DNA of 64,000 nt, taken from assembly GCA_902363835.1 (NCBI GenBank), contig CABJBM010000019.1:62001-126000 (forward strand), in the 5' to 3' direction. The notes below the pieces were generated by a model. It saw nothing but the letters and a program-made list of their open reading frames with translations, did no database searches and was not told the DNA's origin. How positions within the stretch are numbered: position 1 is the first letter of the stretch; each line of letters begins with the position of its first letter. The position numbers and the translations under genes were made by a program. The DNA comes from Lachnospiraceae bacterium (lineage in GTDB: Bacteria > Bacillota > Clostridia > Lachnospirales > Lachnospiraceae). Positions 33,387 to 42,082 of this stretch are shown piece by piece.

Positions 33387-34130
33387 ATGACGCACTTAAA
33401 GGTGGAAGGCATTACGAAATCCTTTGATGAAAAAGCGGTTTTAAAAGGAGTATCCTTAGAGCTTAAAGAAGGGGAGCTGGTATCTCTTCTTGGAGTCAGC
33501 GGAGGAGGAAAGACCACACTGTTTCATATTATTGCAGGCCTGTCTCTGCCGGATGAGGGACATGTATATCTGAATGGAGAAGAAATCACCGGAAAACCGG
33601 GGTCTGTCAGTTATATGCTGCAAAGGGACCTTTTGCTTCCTTACCGTACCATTGTGGACAACGTGGCCCTTCCCCTTCTTATTAAGGGCATGAAAAAGGC
33701 AGAGGCCAGAAAAAAGGCAGGAGAGTATTTTAAAATGTTTGGCCTGGAGGGGACGGAGAAACAGTACCCTTCCCAGCTATCCGGCGGCATGAGGCAGAGG
33801 GCAGCCCTTTTAAGGACGTATTTGTTTTCCAATCGTATCGCTCTTCTTGATGAGCCTTTTTCCGCTCTTGATATGTTGACCAAGCAGGGGGTGCATGAAT
33901 GGTATTTAAAGGTAATGGATGACATTCATTTATCCACCCTTTTTATTACCCATGACATTGACGAAGCCATTCTTTTGTCAGACCGCATCTGTATGCTGAC
34001 CGGATCACCCGGCAGGATTACAAAGGAAATCATCATAAAGGAATCAAAACCACGGGAAAAGGATTTTAACATTTCAAAGGAATTTTTGGAATATAAGAGG
34101 GAGATATTAAAGCATTTAGAAGGAGTATGA
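33387..34130 (+). CDS. ABC ATPase for thiamine precursor (ThiZ/SsuB-like)
   Basis: 247 residues from 33387, with AAAGGAGG upstream; the frame continues back to 33252 without a start signal. Walker A GVSGGGKTT, Q-loop at MLQRDLLLPY, signature LSGGMRQRAAL, Walker B IALLDEPFSALD, H-loop FITHDID. It powers the thiamine-precursor importer. It is the last gene of the TPP-controlled operon. Confidence 0.93.
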   Translation: MTHLKVEGITKSFDEKAVLKGVSLELKEGELVSLLGVSGGGKTTLFHIIAGLSLPDEGHVYLNGEEITGKPGSVSYMLQRDLLLPYRTIVDNVALPLLIKGMKKAEARKKAGEYFKMFGLEGTEKQYPSQLSGGMRQRAALLRTYLFSNRIALLDEPFSALDMLTKQGVHEWYLKVMDDIHLSTLFITHDIDEAILLSDRICMLTGSPGRITKEIIIKESKPREKDFNISKEFLEYKREILKHLEGV

Positions 34131-34136
34131 CAGTCT

Positions 34137-34157
34137 GCGGGCTTTAAAAAAGCCCGC
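34137..34157 (+). terminator. Hairpin at the end of the thiamine operon
   Basis: GCGGGCTT (34137-34144) pairs with AAGCCCGC (34150-34157) around five bases. There is no T-run, so termination efficiency is doubtful. The same stem recurs with a T-run at 44999. Confidence 0.45.
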
Positions 34158-34290
34158 CCATACTTCGAATGTTGGGGCTCCCAATTTTATCCGGGTTTTG
34201 TTTTTGCAAACAGGGCAAAGCAACCATTTCTTTTTTCCATGGGATTTACCCCTTTTTTACCCACTGCAAAATTTCGACTTTTTATACTGC

Positions 34291-34497
34291 CTAGTCTTTT
34301 TTATATTCCAAAATATCACCAGGCTGACACTCTAATTCTCTGCAAATAGCTTCTAAAGTTGAAAATCTGATTGCTTTTGCTTTGCCATTTTTCAATATCG
34401 AAAGATTAGCCATTGTTATACCAATGCTCTCAGAAAGCTCTGTAACACTCATTTTCCGTTTAGCCAGCATAACGTCAACATTAACTACAATTGCCAT
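34291..34497 (-). CDS. Cro/CI-type regulator of the YozG group
   Basis: 68 residues from the ATG at 34497, which has GAGG eight bases upstream; a GTG three codons earlier is inside that ribosome-binding site. A helix-turn-helix is formed by MSVTELSESIGITMANLSILKNGK-like sequence and ends FSTLEAICRELECQPGDILEY, the standard short YozG-type pattern. Paired with the DUF2975 membrane protein 10 bp upstream, a common Firmicutes module of unknown signal. Confidence 0.9.
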   Translation of the reverse strand: MAIVVNVDVMLAKRKMSVTELSESIGITMANLSILKNGKAKAIRFSTLEAICRELECQPGDILEYKKD

Positions 34498-34507
34498 ATT
34501 AATCACC

Positions 34508-34987
34508 TCATATCGTCAAATCGTTTTCCGATTTAACATCAATCGCATCCTGCAAAAGCCGTTTTAGTACGGAAGTAAACACGGCGATTAAAAATGCGCT
34601 GCCCGAGATTACCAAACCCATCAGCATAAAACCCGGCGTATCATTATCTAAGCGCACTACTGCGTAAAAGAAAGGCAAGCCACCTACTGTAGTGATAATA
34701 AAAACAGCAACAGCACAGCGGATAATAACAGCTAATGACTTTACAGACAATTCCGAGAAGGCACAGTTGGCATCGATATACCTCAATAGTTTCATGGCCT
34801 GATACAGCGCAATGAAGTAAGGTGTTGCAGCAGCATAAGTTCCAGCTAGCCAAATATATTCCATATGATAGGGGTCAGGCCTGTTTTCAAAAAATGAAAT
34901 CCAGGCAATAACACCACATAAAGCAAGCATGGCAATTCCGGCAATAACGACGGCACACCGAAGGATGATAGTTGAACAATATTTCAT
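34508..34987 (-). CDS. DUF2975 membrane protein
   Basis: 159 residues from ATG 34987, which has GGAGG eight bases upstream. Four membrane segments: about 8-30, 45-65, 83-105 and 118-142. Loop sequence LLRYIDANCAFSELSVKSLAVI between segments 2 and 3 is characteristic of DUF2975 (YoaS-like). Function unknown; always next to a YozG-type regulator, so it may be a membrane signal input or target. The pair sits between the thiamine operon and the insertion-sequence region. Confidence 0.85.
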   Translation of the reverse strand: MKYCSTIILRCAVVIAGIAMLALCGVIAWISFFENRPDPYHMEYIWLAGTYAAATPYFIALYQAMKLLRYIDANCAFSELSVKSLAVIIRCAVAVFIITTVGGLPFFYAVVRLDNDTPGFMLMGLVISGSAFLIAVFTSVLKRLLQDAIDVKSENDLTI

Positions 34988-35104
34988 AAAAGGCACCTCC
35001 CTTTTTTAAATTGACTCAATTATAATTAGATATTTATCGTTTGTCAATATATATTTATTATAAAATAATATATTACTGCTGTTTATCGATATATGAGTTT
35101 TTAA

Positions 35105-35118
35105 GGGGGTAGATTTTT
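35105..35118. repeat. 14-bp direct repeat, left copy
   Basis: GGGGGTAGATTTTT, repeated in the same orientation at 36911-36924, on the far side of the transposase. Either a long target-site duplication or a shared end motif of an older element. Confidence 0.55.
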
Positions 35119-35125
35119 GCTCACA

Positions 35126-35267
35126 TGTAAGACGAGATGCCACTTTGTAAATCGAAACTCCATCTTTGTAATTGACAATTAAATATTTGTAAACGAAACG
35201 CCACTTTTATACTCGAAATGCATGTTTTGTAAAACAGAAGCCACTTTTGTAATTAAAATGCAGTTTG
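35126..35267 (+). repeat. Phased 20-21 bp repeat array at the left side of the IS region
   Basis: Degenerate unit TGTAA-CGAAATGCCACTTT. TGTAA (or TATAC) begins at 35126, 35146, 35167, 35188, 35208, 35228 and 35248: seven copies at 20 or 21 bp, i.e. two helical turns. Related copies lie at 36814 and 36854 (plus) and, inverted, around 36887-36903. Multiple protein-binding sites at a mobile-element end is the simplest reading. Confidence 0.65.
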
Positions 35268-35383
35268 ATTTTTTGCTTTTATTGTCGTATGATAATAAAA
35301 ATGAGTATGCCAATGGGAGGTCAACTCCCTCTCGATTTTTTGTAATCGGAGAATCCACCCCTAATTCCTTAGACAGATTAGAT

Positions 35384-36727
35384 GTTGGCGGCATGCAGTT
35401 TTATTATTTTTTGAGAAGTGCTGGTTTTAGCATGATGTCTCCGGCGGCTACCGGATTACATCCGAGTTTCTCTAAAACCTCTTCTCCATGATAAAAGCTG
35501 AAGGTTTCGTAGGGACTACGATTGTTCAGCTTTTTTCTTTTGTAAGAGTTAATGTGATTCATCATTAGACTGATATCAGCCTGAGTAAGGTTATGGAAGC
35601 TTGTCCCTTTTGGGAGGATTCTGCGTATCAGTTCGTGATTTACCTCGATGGCCCCCTTTTGATAAGGGCTTCCGGTATCACAATAAAACACCCTGGTCTT
35701 TAAGACAGTATAACGATCCGAACCGCACTCAATTGCCGCTGGATTTGAGAATTCACTTCCGTTGTCGGTCAGAATCACTGGAAACAGCTTTTTAAATAAC
35801 TCATGTCCAAGCGTTTGGTACAGCTTATCATAAATATCAGTTACTGATTTTGAAGTATTCGCATCACGCAGAAAAGCGAGCATGAAGCTGCATTCCACAA
35901 AGTGAATGGTAAGAAGGCATTTGCCTCCTTTTTCCCCAATAACAGAGTCCATCTGAACAATGTTTGTATCAGGGGTCTTTTCAAGGAATACACAGAAATC
36001 TTTGTAGCTGCGACCGATGCGGCAGCCTTTGTCAACTTTGAATTCCGGCTTTTTATATCGTTCCCGGAATTTGACTTTCCTGGGAAGATCAATGTTTCTG
36101 ATGTCAAACAGACATAAATCAATGTAGTTATAGATGGTCTTTTCACTGCACATCAGTTCATCCTGATGATTCATGTAGATCTGATTGACCGATTGTCCTT
36201 GTTTCACAAGAGGTGTAATGATTTGATTCAGTCTGCGGACTTCCGCTTGCGAAACACACAGACCACTTCTTGAGGAAGAAATCGTCTCATGTGCATGGAT
36301 ATGGGCATGCTCTGCATCATAAATGTTTTTCAGCAGCGAGCACTTACCAATGATTTCACAACCATTACAGGCATAAGGAACGTGAAATCTTGCCATGCAG
36401 ATCTCTTCCAGGAAGTCCGTGCAGTTTGAATTACAGGACTGGCAGAGTTTACAGTAAGTATTGGATTTACGAGTACACTGATTCCCACAGACTTTTTTCT
36501 CCCTGCAATCAAATCTGTTTTTACAGGAATTGAAAGGAAAGCCGGGATACCCCGTGGCAATGCAAGAGCTGTACTTACGTACTTCTCTGGAGATGGTAGT
36601 TGGATTTTTATCCAAACGGCGTGCAATCTCCTTAAATGATAAAGAATCTTTTAGGTGTTTTTGCAGGCAGAGCCTGTCTTGGTAAGTGAAAAATTTAGAC
36701 ATCCAATATCCTCCGTTCTGCCGCCAA
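35384..36727 (-). mobile_element. IS30-type insertion sequence (inner boundaries tentative)
   Basis: The transposase gene is flanked closely by a 10-bp inverted repeat, GTTGGCGGCA (near 35384-35393) and TGCCGCCAAC (near 36718-36727). That would give a compact element of about 1.34 kb, a normal IS30 size. An alternative larger element of about 1.8 kb would end at the outer repeats near 35121 and 36909. I cannot decide which pair is the true end. Confidence 0.5.
35404..36702 (-). CDS. IS30-family transposase
   Basis: 432 residues. N-terminal HTH_38 helix-turn-helix (FKEIARRLDKNPTTISREV). Then a Cys-rich region at about 48-130 with more than ten Cys, likely zinc-binding, which makes the protein longer than classical IS30 transposases. 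The C-terminal DDE catalytic core has D in VQMDSVIGEKG, D in ILTDNGSEFSNP and E in GAIEVNHELIR. It looks intact. GGAGGATATTGG lies before the ATG. The left flank of the gene holds the phased repeat array. Confidence 0.92.
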   Translation of the reverse strand: MSKFFTYQDRLCLQKHLKDSLSFKEIARRLDKNPTTISREVRKYSSCIATGYPGFPFNSCKNRFDCREKKVCGNQCTRKSNTYCKLCQSCNSNCTDFLEEICMARFHVPYACNGCEIIGKCSLLKNIYDAEHAHIHAHETISSSRSGLCVSQAEVRRLNQIITPLVKQGQSVNQIYMNHQDELMCSEKTIYNYIDLCLFDIRNIDLPRKVKFRERYKKPEFKVDKGCRIGRSYKDFCVFLEKTPDTNIVQMDSVIGEKGGKCLLTIHFVECSFMLAFLRDANTSKSVTDIYDKLYQTLGHELFKKLFPVILTDNGSEFSNPAAIECGSDRYTVLKTRVFYCDTGSPYQKGAIEVNHELIRRILPKGTSFHNLTQADISLMMNHINSYKRKKLNNRSPYETFSFYHGEEVLEKLGCNPVAAGDIMLKPALLKK

Positions 36728-36910
36728 CTCTTTTAGGATATAGGAATTGATTGTTTTTAGGAACTAAAAAAGACTGGTAATCTTATCAATCAATGACAAA
36801 TACCAATCTTTTTTGTAAACCAGAATGCAACCTTCTGGGATATATATTTTAATTGTAACTATTGACTTAATTAGAAATCGAAAGGGTTGCATTTCGATTT
36901 GCAATTGAGG

Positions 36911-36924
36911 GGGGTAGATTTTTA
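36911..36924. repeat. 14-bp direct repeat, right copy
   Basis: GGGGGTAGATTTTT, same orientation as the copy at 35105-35118. Confidence 0.55.
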
Positions 36925-37048
36925 AAGGAGAATTATCCAGTTCCTTTGCAGTTCCGTAATTACGGATTGCCAGGCATTATGAGCCCTTGCATACCCAGCA
37001 ATTTAAGAAAGATTAATCACGCTTCGGCGTTCTGCTTATTAGGACACA

Positions 37049-37092
37049 AAAAAACAAGTGTATCGTCCACTTGGAACAATACGCTTGTTTTA
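37049..37092 (-). terminator. Terminator of the OmpR-type two-component operon
   Basis: On the minus strand AACAAGCGTAT pairs (two mismatches) with the GATACACTTGTT arm, then seven T follow. It lies about 100 bp past the histidine-kinase stop codon. The 36728-37189 interval otherwise contains no credible gene. Confidence 0.65.
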
Positions 37093-37189
37093 GCCATTCA
37101 CTTGGCAGTTGCCCATAAACAATATAGTTTTCTTATACTGTCTTATGAAGGACTGCCTGGAGGCCGGCTTTTTATATAATAAAATCAGA

Positions 37190-38677
37190 TTATCTCTGCC
37201 AGGGGATCCGGAAGATAAAAGAAGTTTTTTCACCGGGCACTGATGCAGCCTCAATGCCGATGTTATGGCGGTCTGCAATCCGTTTCGCAATTGCCAGGCC
37301 AAGACCGGTTCCCGTCCGGTTGGTTTCGCCAATAGACATATAATACTCCTCAAACACATGGGGCAGGTCCTTTTCTTGAATGCCAATACCCCTGTTGCTG
37401 ATTGTAGTCGTGCAGCTGTTGGCATCAATCGTGACCCACACTTCGATTGGTTCTCCCGGTATGGAAAACTTGATGGCATTGTCCAACACGGTTACTAACA
37501 TCTGGCGCAACCTGCCGTAATCTCCGCAGAAAGGAAATATATCACCGTCTTGTATATTCAGTTCTATGACATGTCCCCCATCATGTGCGATGTGCCTTAA
37601 GGTCCGGACCGCATCCTCTACGACCATTATAAAATTAATCTGCTGTTTTTCTATATGATAGCTGGGATTCTGCAATCGGGACAGTTCCAAAAGATCATTG
37701 ACCATCCGGTTCATGTGGACGCTTTCCGCAAGCATCTCCTTATAGTATGCTTCTACCTGCTCCTGACCTGTTACAATCCCATCGCAGAGTGCTTCCAGAG
37801 AACTGCGGATCACTGCCACCGGGGTACGCAGTTCATGAGAGATATTGGAAATATAGGTTTTGCGCAATTCTTCCAGCTCCGCCTGCTGCCGGTCCGCTTC
37901 TTTAAGCCGTACAGAAAGTATGTCGATGTTACTGGCAAGGATTCCAAGCTCATCCTGGCGTTTCACGCCGGTCTTTGCCGTATAATCTCCTTTGGTCATT
38001 TTTACGGTGATTTCCACCATACATTTCAGCGGATTTACAATGGTCCGGGAGAATTTCAGACACGGAATGATTAACACCAGCAGCGCGATGAGCATGCTCC
38101 CGGCCAGCACCCAGCCGGCTTCCATAATTGTGGAAAACATGTCCCCGGTGCGGGCATGGACCACCACCACCGCCACAGTCCTTCCATCAGAGAACTGTAT
38201 CGGTGAAGCAATAATGAAGTTTTTTTCCAGCATTCTGTCAGACCACCGTTCGCTGACAGAGGTTTCTCCATTCATGGCCTGATCAATGAGTGTCCGCACT
38301 TCTGCGGGAATGGAGGAATAAGTAATATTATATTTGCCAAATTCCACATGGATCGTCTGAGTGGCGCTGTCCACAATCCAAAGGTTGCTTAAGGCAATGT
38401 TATCCATGAAATCCAGATAAATACCCAGTCTTAAGTTGTTCTGCTTCATCTGCTCTTTCAGCCCCGACTCAATGGGATAATTCTTTGGTATCTCCTGTTC
38501 AAAATACACGCATAGCGAGTGAGCGATGGCCTCTGTTTTCTGTATGAAGCCTGACCTATAGTTAAGTACCGTAGTTCTGGTATAAATTATAAGAAAAATC
38601 CCGCCTACAGTACTGCACATCAGAACAAGTGCTGCGGTAAAATAGAGAAGGATCTGGGCAGTTAGTTTCCGTTTCAT
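37190..38677 (-). CDS. Sensor histidine kinase, HAMP-HisKA type
   Basis: 495 residues from ATG 38677 (GGTGATAGA upstream). Membrane segments at about 7-30 and 170-192 bound an extracellular sensor. HAMP at about 193-245, then the phosphoacceptor region YISNISHELRTPVAVI, N box VLDNAIKFS, and G box GTGLGLAIAKRIADRHN. It phosphorylates the response regulator encoded four bases upstream. The operon is divergent from the peptide ABC transporter at 39585, which is the likely target. Confidence 0.93.
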   Translation of the reverse strand: MKRKLTAQILLYFTAALVLMCSTVGGIFLIIYTRTTVLNYRSGFIQKTEAIAHSLCVYFEQEIPKNYPIESGLKEQMKQNNLRLGIYLDFMDNIALSNLWIVDSATQTIHVEFGKYNITYSSIPAEVRTLIDQAMNGETSVSERWSDRMLEKNFIIASPIQFSDGRTVAVVVVHARTGDMFSTIMEAGWVLAGSMLIALLVLIIPCLKFSRTIVNPLKCMVEITVKMTKGDYTAKTGVKRQDELGILASNIDILSVRLKEADRQQAELEELRKTYISNISHELRTPVAVIRSSLEALCDGIVTGQEQVEAYYKEMLAESVHMNRMVNDLLELSRLQNPSYHIEKQQINFIMVVEDAVRTLRHIAHDGGHVIELNIQDGDIFPFCGDYGRLRQMLVTVLDNAIKFSIPGEPIEVWVTIDANSCTTTISNRGIGIQEKDLPHVFEEYYMSIGETNRTGTGLGLAIAKRIADRHNIGIEAASVPGEKTSFIFRIPWQR

Positions 38678-38681
38678 TCTA

Positions 38682-39380
38682 TCACCGATCCTGCCTGATC
38701 TCAAACTTATATCCGGAACCCCAGACCGTCTTGATCTGCCAGTTGGGGTGGCTTAAGTCAGACAGCTTGTAACGGAGCCGCTTGATATGGGTGTCAATGG
38801 TGCGTGGGTCGCCAAAATAATCCACGCCCCACACCAGATCCAACAGATTGTTTCGGGTATATACTCTGTTGCGGTGGGTGGCCATCAGCCAGAGAAGTTC
38901 AATCTCCTTTTTTGTTAAGTTAACAGGGGATTCATTTACTGTTACCGTAAGGTTGTCCAGCGAAATCTTCAAATTGTCATATATGAATAACTGCTTCTGC
39001 TGCAGATTTCCGGAAGCCTGATCAATTCGCCGCATAATGGCACGTATCCTGGCCATGACCTCGCCCGGCGAAAAAGGCTTCACAATATAATCGTCGGCAC
39101 CGATATCCAGCCCCATGATCTTCTCAAAATCCTCTCCCCGTGCCGTGATCATGATAATGGGAATCGTGGAGTTGCTGCGAATCTGCCGGCACACCTCGAA
39201 TCCATCTTTGACCGGCATCATGATATCCAAAAGTACCAGATCAATATCCTCTCTTTCATATATTTCAATGGCCTGCTGTCCATCATGAGCCTTATGTACC
39301 GTATACCCCTCCTTGACACAGTACTCGGTCAGAACGGAAACAAGTTGCCGGTTATCGTCACAGATCAGTATTGTCATCAT
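38682..39380 (-). CDS. OmpR/PhoB-type response regulator
   Basis: 232 residues. Receiver domain 1-118 with acidic CDD (7-9), phospho-acceptor D52 in LVLLDIMMPVKDG, T in MITARGE and K in DYIVKPFSPGE. The C-terminal winged helix (about 135-230) ends in RTIDTHIKRLRYKL and KTVWGSGYKFE. GGAGG precedes the start by seven bases. It probably binds the cluster of dyads at 39421-39466, between it and the divergent transporter operon. Confidence 0.94.
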   Translation of the reverse strand: MMTILICDDNRQLVSVLTEYCVKEGYTVHKAHDGQQAIEIYEREDIDLVLLDIMMPVKDGFEVCRQIRSNSTIPIIMITARGEDFEKIMGLDIGADDYIVKPFSPGEVMARIRAIMRRIDQASGNLQQKQLFIYDNLKISLDNLTVTVNESPVNLTKKEIELLWLMATHRNRVYTRNNLLDLVWGVDYFGDPRTIDTHIKRLRYKLSDLSHPNWQIKTVWGSGYKFEIRQDR

Positions 39381-39420
39381 TCATGTACCTCCCTTTCTAT
39401 TACTACTATAATATGGATTT

Positions 39421-39466
39421 ATGACATTTCCATGTCATTTTTGACATAAAGTTCACAAATTTGAAC
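39421..39466. promoter_or_regulatory. Cluster of inverted repeats between the two-component genes and the ABC operon
   Basis: ATGACAT-TTCC-ATGTCAT (39421-39438), overlapping ATGTCA-TTTT-TGACAT (39432-39447), then GTTCA-N6-TGAAC (39451-39466). Candidate response-regulator binding sites in the divergent intergenic region. Confidence 0.5.
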
Positions 39467-39521
39467 GCAAAATGCCACATGATTGCCATAAATTTATTTT
39501 ATTATAAAATCAACAATAAAA

Positions 39522-39550
39522 TCAACATATGAGGTAAAAAAATGTATAAT
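39522..39550 (+). promoter_or_regulatory. Promoter of the peptide ABC operon
   Basis: TCAACA (39522-39527), 17-bp spacer, TATAAT (39545-39550), 34 bp before the start codon. The weak -35 box fits activation by a regulator. Confidence 0.5.
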
Positions 39551-39584
39551 ATACCCATGTGTATAAGAGTTAAAGGAGGAAAAG

Positions 39585-41129
39585 ATGAAAAAATGGATTA
39601 AGTTACTGTTTACTGCAGGTTTTGCTATGTTTGTTCTGACGGGCTGCGGAGGGAGCGCCAGTACCAGCAAAACAGAGAGTCAGCCCCAGGCCCAGTCCGA
39701 GGATGGAGGCTCTGGCCGCAAAGGGGAACTGATTATCGGAACAGCTGCCGATATCAATAACCTGGATTTACAGAAACAACAGGATGCTACCAACAACATT
39801 GTATTAAAGCTCACTCACGAAACTTTGATTTTCTTCACAAATGAAGGTACGATTGAGCCGCGTCTGTGCACCGGCTGGGAGTTTAAGGACGACACCCACA
39901 TTGTGTTCAAACTGTATGATAATATGTGCTTTTCCGATGGCTCTCCGCTGACTGCGGAGGACGTTAAGTTCACTTATGATATGGGCCTTGAGAACGAGCT
40001 CAGTGTATTAAAGGGTCTTGTTGAAGTCAATGTTATTGACTCACTGACCGTGGAGCTGGTGATTGACAGCTACTCAAACGAATTCTTACAGTCTCTTGCC
40101 TCTGTTCCGGTGAGTATTCAGTCCAAGGCAGCTTATGAGAGCGGTATGGACGAGCCCTACCTGATTGGTTCCGGTCCGTACAAACTGGATAAGTGGGAAC
40201 CAGATGAACAGGCAACCTTTGTAAAGAATGAGAACTACTGGGGTGACAAAAAAGGGGGCTCCAACCGAATTACTTTCCGTCCGATCAAGGAAGCTTCTAC
40301 CAGGGCTATTGCCCTTCAAAACGGTGAGATTGATGTCTGTATTGATCCGTCCATGGACAACCTGCCGGATCTGGAAGCTGATGAAAACGTAACCGTATTC
40401 GAGAGACCCGGTACCCGTCTGTTCTATCTTGGTTTCAATGTAACCCAGGCTCCGTGGGACGATTTAAAAGTAAGACAGGCGGTTGCACATGCAATTGACC
40501 GCGAATCCATCATTGATGTGGTTTTGATGGGGAAGGGGCAGTCTCAGACTACCATTTTAAACCGTGGCTTATGGAGCTTTTTCGATGACATGAAAGGTTA
40601 TCCCTATGATGTGGATGCGGCAAAAGCTGCATTGGCTGAGAGCGGCTATACCCCAGGCGGCAAAATTCCATTACTTATCTCCAATGAAAGCGATTACGGT
40701 CAGGTAGCACAGTTGATTCAGGCGAACTTGAAAGTAATTGGTATGGATATCGAAATCCAGACCGTAGAGCCGGCTACACTGAAGACTGAGTGCGTGAATG
40801 GAAGCCAAGGCCTGTTTTTGTGGAGATGGAACGAGGACAGTAAGGTTGATTTCGTATTTCGTGACTTATACTATACCGGTTCCGGCAGCAATTATCATCA
40901 CTACTCCGATCCCAGGGCTGATGAACTGACCGACTTAATTCTGACTGAGAAAGATCCGGACAAGCGTCTGGAATACTCCAAAGAACTGCAGAATTACCTG
41001 GTTGAGGCAGTTCCCCAGGTTCCGTTGTATATTAAGAACTTAATCATTGCCTACAATAAGAATCTTAAGGACACCTACTTATATGGCGGCGGAAACCACG
41101 ACTGGAGATTCGCTTACGTGACAGAATAG
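39585..41129 (+). CDS. Peptide/nickel-type ABC binding lipoprotein (family 5)
   Basis: 514 residues. Lipoprotein signal with lipobox LTGC near residue 21 and a Ser/Gln/Glu-rich linker. The mature region is a solute-binding family 5 protein: LIIGTAADINNLDLQ start, FTYDMGLEN, GSGPYKLDKWEPDEQA, and VRQAVAHAIDRESII. These bind di/oligopeptides, nickel chelates or oligosaccharides; the ligand cannot be told from sequence. First of five genes forming a complete transporter (binding protein, two permeases, two ATPases). Confidence 0.93.
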   Translation: MKKWIKLLFTAGFAMFVLTGCGGSASTSKTESQPQAQSEDGGSGRKGELIIGTAADINNLDLQKQQDATNNIVLKLTHETLIFFTNEGTIEPRLCTGWEFKDDTHIVFKLYDNMCFSDGSPLTAEDVKFTYDMGLENELSVLKGLVEVNVIDSLTVELVIDSYSNEFLQSLASVPVSIQSKAAYESGMDEPYLIGSGPYKLDKWEPDEQATFVKNENYWGDKKGGSNRITFRPIKEASTRAIALQNGEIDVCIDPSMDNLPDLEADENVTVFERPGTRLFYLGFNVTQAPWDDLKVRQAVAHAIDRESIIDVVLMGKGQSQTTILNRGLWSFFDDMKGYPYDVDAAKAALAESGYTPGGKIPLLISNESDYGQVAQLIQANLKVIGMDIEIQTVEPATLKTECVNGSQGLFLWRWNEDSKVDFVFRDLYYTGSGSNYHHYSDPRADELTDLILTEKDPDKRLEYSKELQNYLVEAVPQVPLYIKNLIIAYNKNLKDTYLYGGGNHDWRFAYVTE

Positions 41130-41142
41130 AAGAGGTTTGCTT

Positions 41143-42078
41143 ATGGGACGATATTTACTGAACAGACTCCTTCTCATGATTCCGGTGATCCTGATCACTT
41201 CGTTTCTGATCTACTCCGCTATGAACATGACGGGAGGAGATCCGGTCCTCGCTCTGGCCCCTGACAATGCGTCAGAGGCCCAGATCGAGATGATACGGGA
41301 AGAGCTGGGGCTTAATGACCCCTTTGTTATTCGTTATTTCAAGTACATGGGCGGAATGCTCAAGGGCGATCTGGGTACCTCCTATGTGACCAAAAAAGAT
41401 GTTTTCCAGGCTTACATACAAAGACTGCCGGCCACCATGGAGCTGGCCTGCGCCTCTGTTTTCGTGTCAATGCTGATTGCCATTCCTCTTGGCATTTACA
41501 CTGCCATACGCCAGAATACCTGGAAGGATAATCTTGGGATGGTATTTGCACTTTTCGGTGTTTCAATGCCTAACTTCTGGCTTGGCCTCATGCTCATGCT
41601 TCTGTTTTCACTAAAGCTGGGCTGGCTGCCATCCAGCGGCCGTAATGGGCCTTTATCCCTGATTCTTCCAGCGGTGACAGTTGGCATGGGACTGGCCGCA
41701 CTGATTACCCGGACCACACGTTCTTCCATGCTGGATGTGCTCCGCCAGGATTATATGCGCACTGCCAGGGCTAAGGGGGCAGATGAGAAACGGGTGATTC
41801 TGCGCCACGGTTTGAAAAATGCCCTGATTCCGATTATCACTGTAGTTGGTATGCAGCTCAGCAATGTTTTGACCGGATCCGTACTGGCTGAGACCGTATT
41901 TGCCTGGCCGGGGGTCGGAAGGCTGATTTTTGATTCTATTTCCAAACGAGACACGCCTATGGTTACCGGGGCTATTATCATGTCCTGCGTCCTCATGAGT
42001 ATCGTAAACGTACTGGTGGACGTAGTATATGCATTCTTTGATCCCCGAATCAAGGCGCAATATATAAAAAAGAGGTGA
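41143..42078 (+). CDS. ABC permease, DppB/OppB type
   Basis: 311 residues from ATG 41143 (GAAGAGG seven bases upstream); a TTG two codons earlier is less likely. First membrane helix LLLMIPVILITSFLIYSAMN, six segments overall, and the DppB motif TARAKGADEKRVILRHGLKNALIPI as the ATPase contact loop. Forms the channel with the DppC-type partner four bases downstream. Confidence 0.93.
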   Translation: MGRYLLNRLLLMIPVILITSFLIYSAMNMTGGDPVLALAPDNASEAQIEMIREELGLNDPFVIRYFKYMGGMLKGDLGTSYVTKKDVFQAYIQRLPATMELACASVFVSMLIAIPLGIYTAIRQNTWKDNLGMVFALFGVSMPNFWLGLMLMLLFSLKLGWLPSSGRNGPLSLILPAVTVGMGLAALITRTTRSSMLDVLRQDYMRTARAKGADEKRVILRHGLKNALIPIITVVGMQLSNVLTGSVLAETVFAWPGVGRLIFDSISKRDTPMVTGAIIMSCVLMSIVNVLVDVVYAFFDPRIKAQYIKKR

Positions 42079-42082
42079 TATC

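Noticed and set aside
35126..35267. CRISPR array
   Set aside because: The units are degenerate, only 20-21 bp apart with no unique spacers, and no cas gene is present.
36946..37179. 77-codon frame right of the IS region
   Set aside because: It spans the terminator of the opposite operon, has no ribosome-binding site and low-complexity content.
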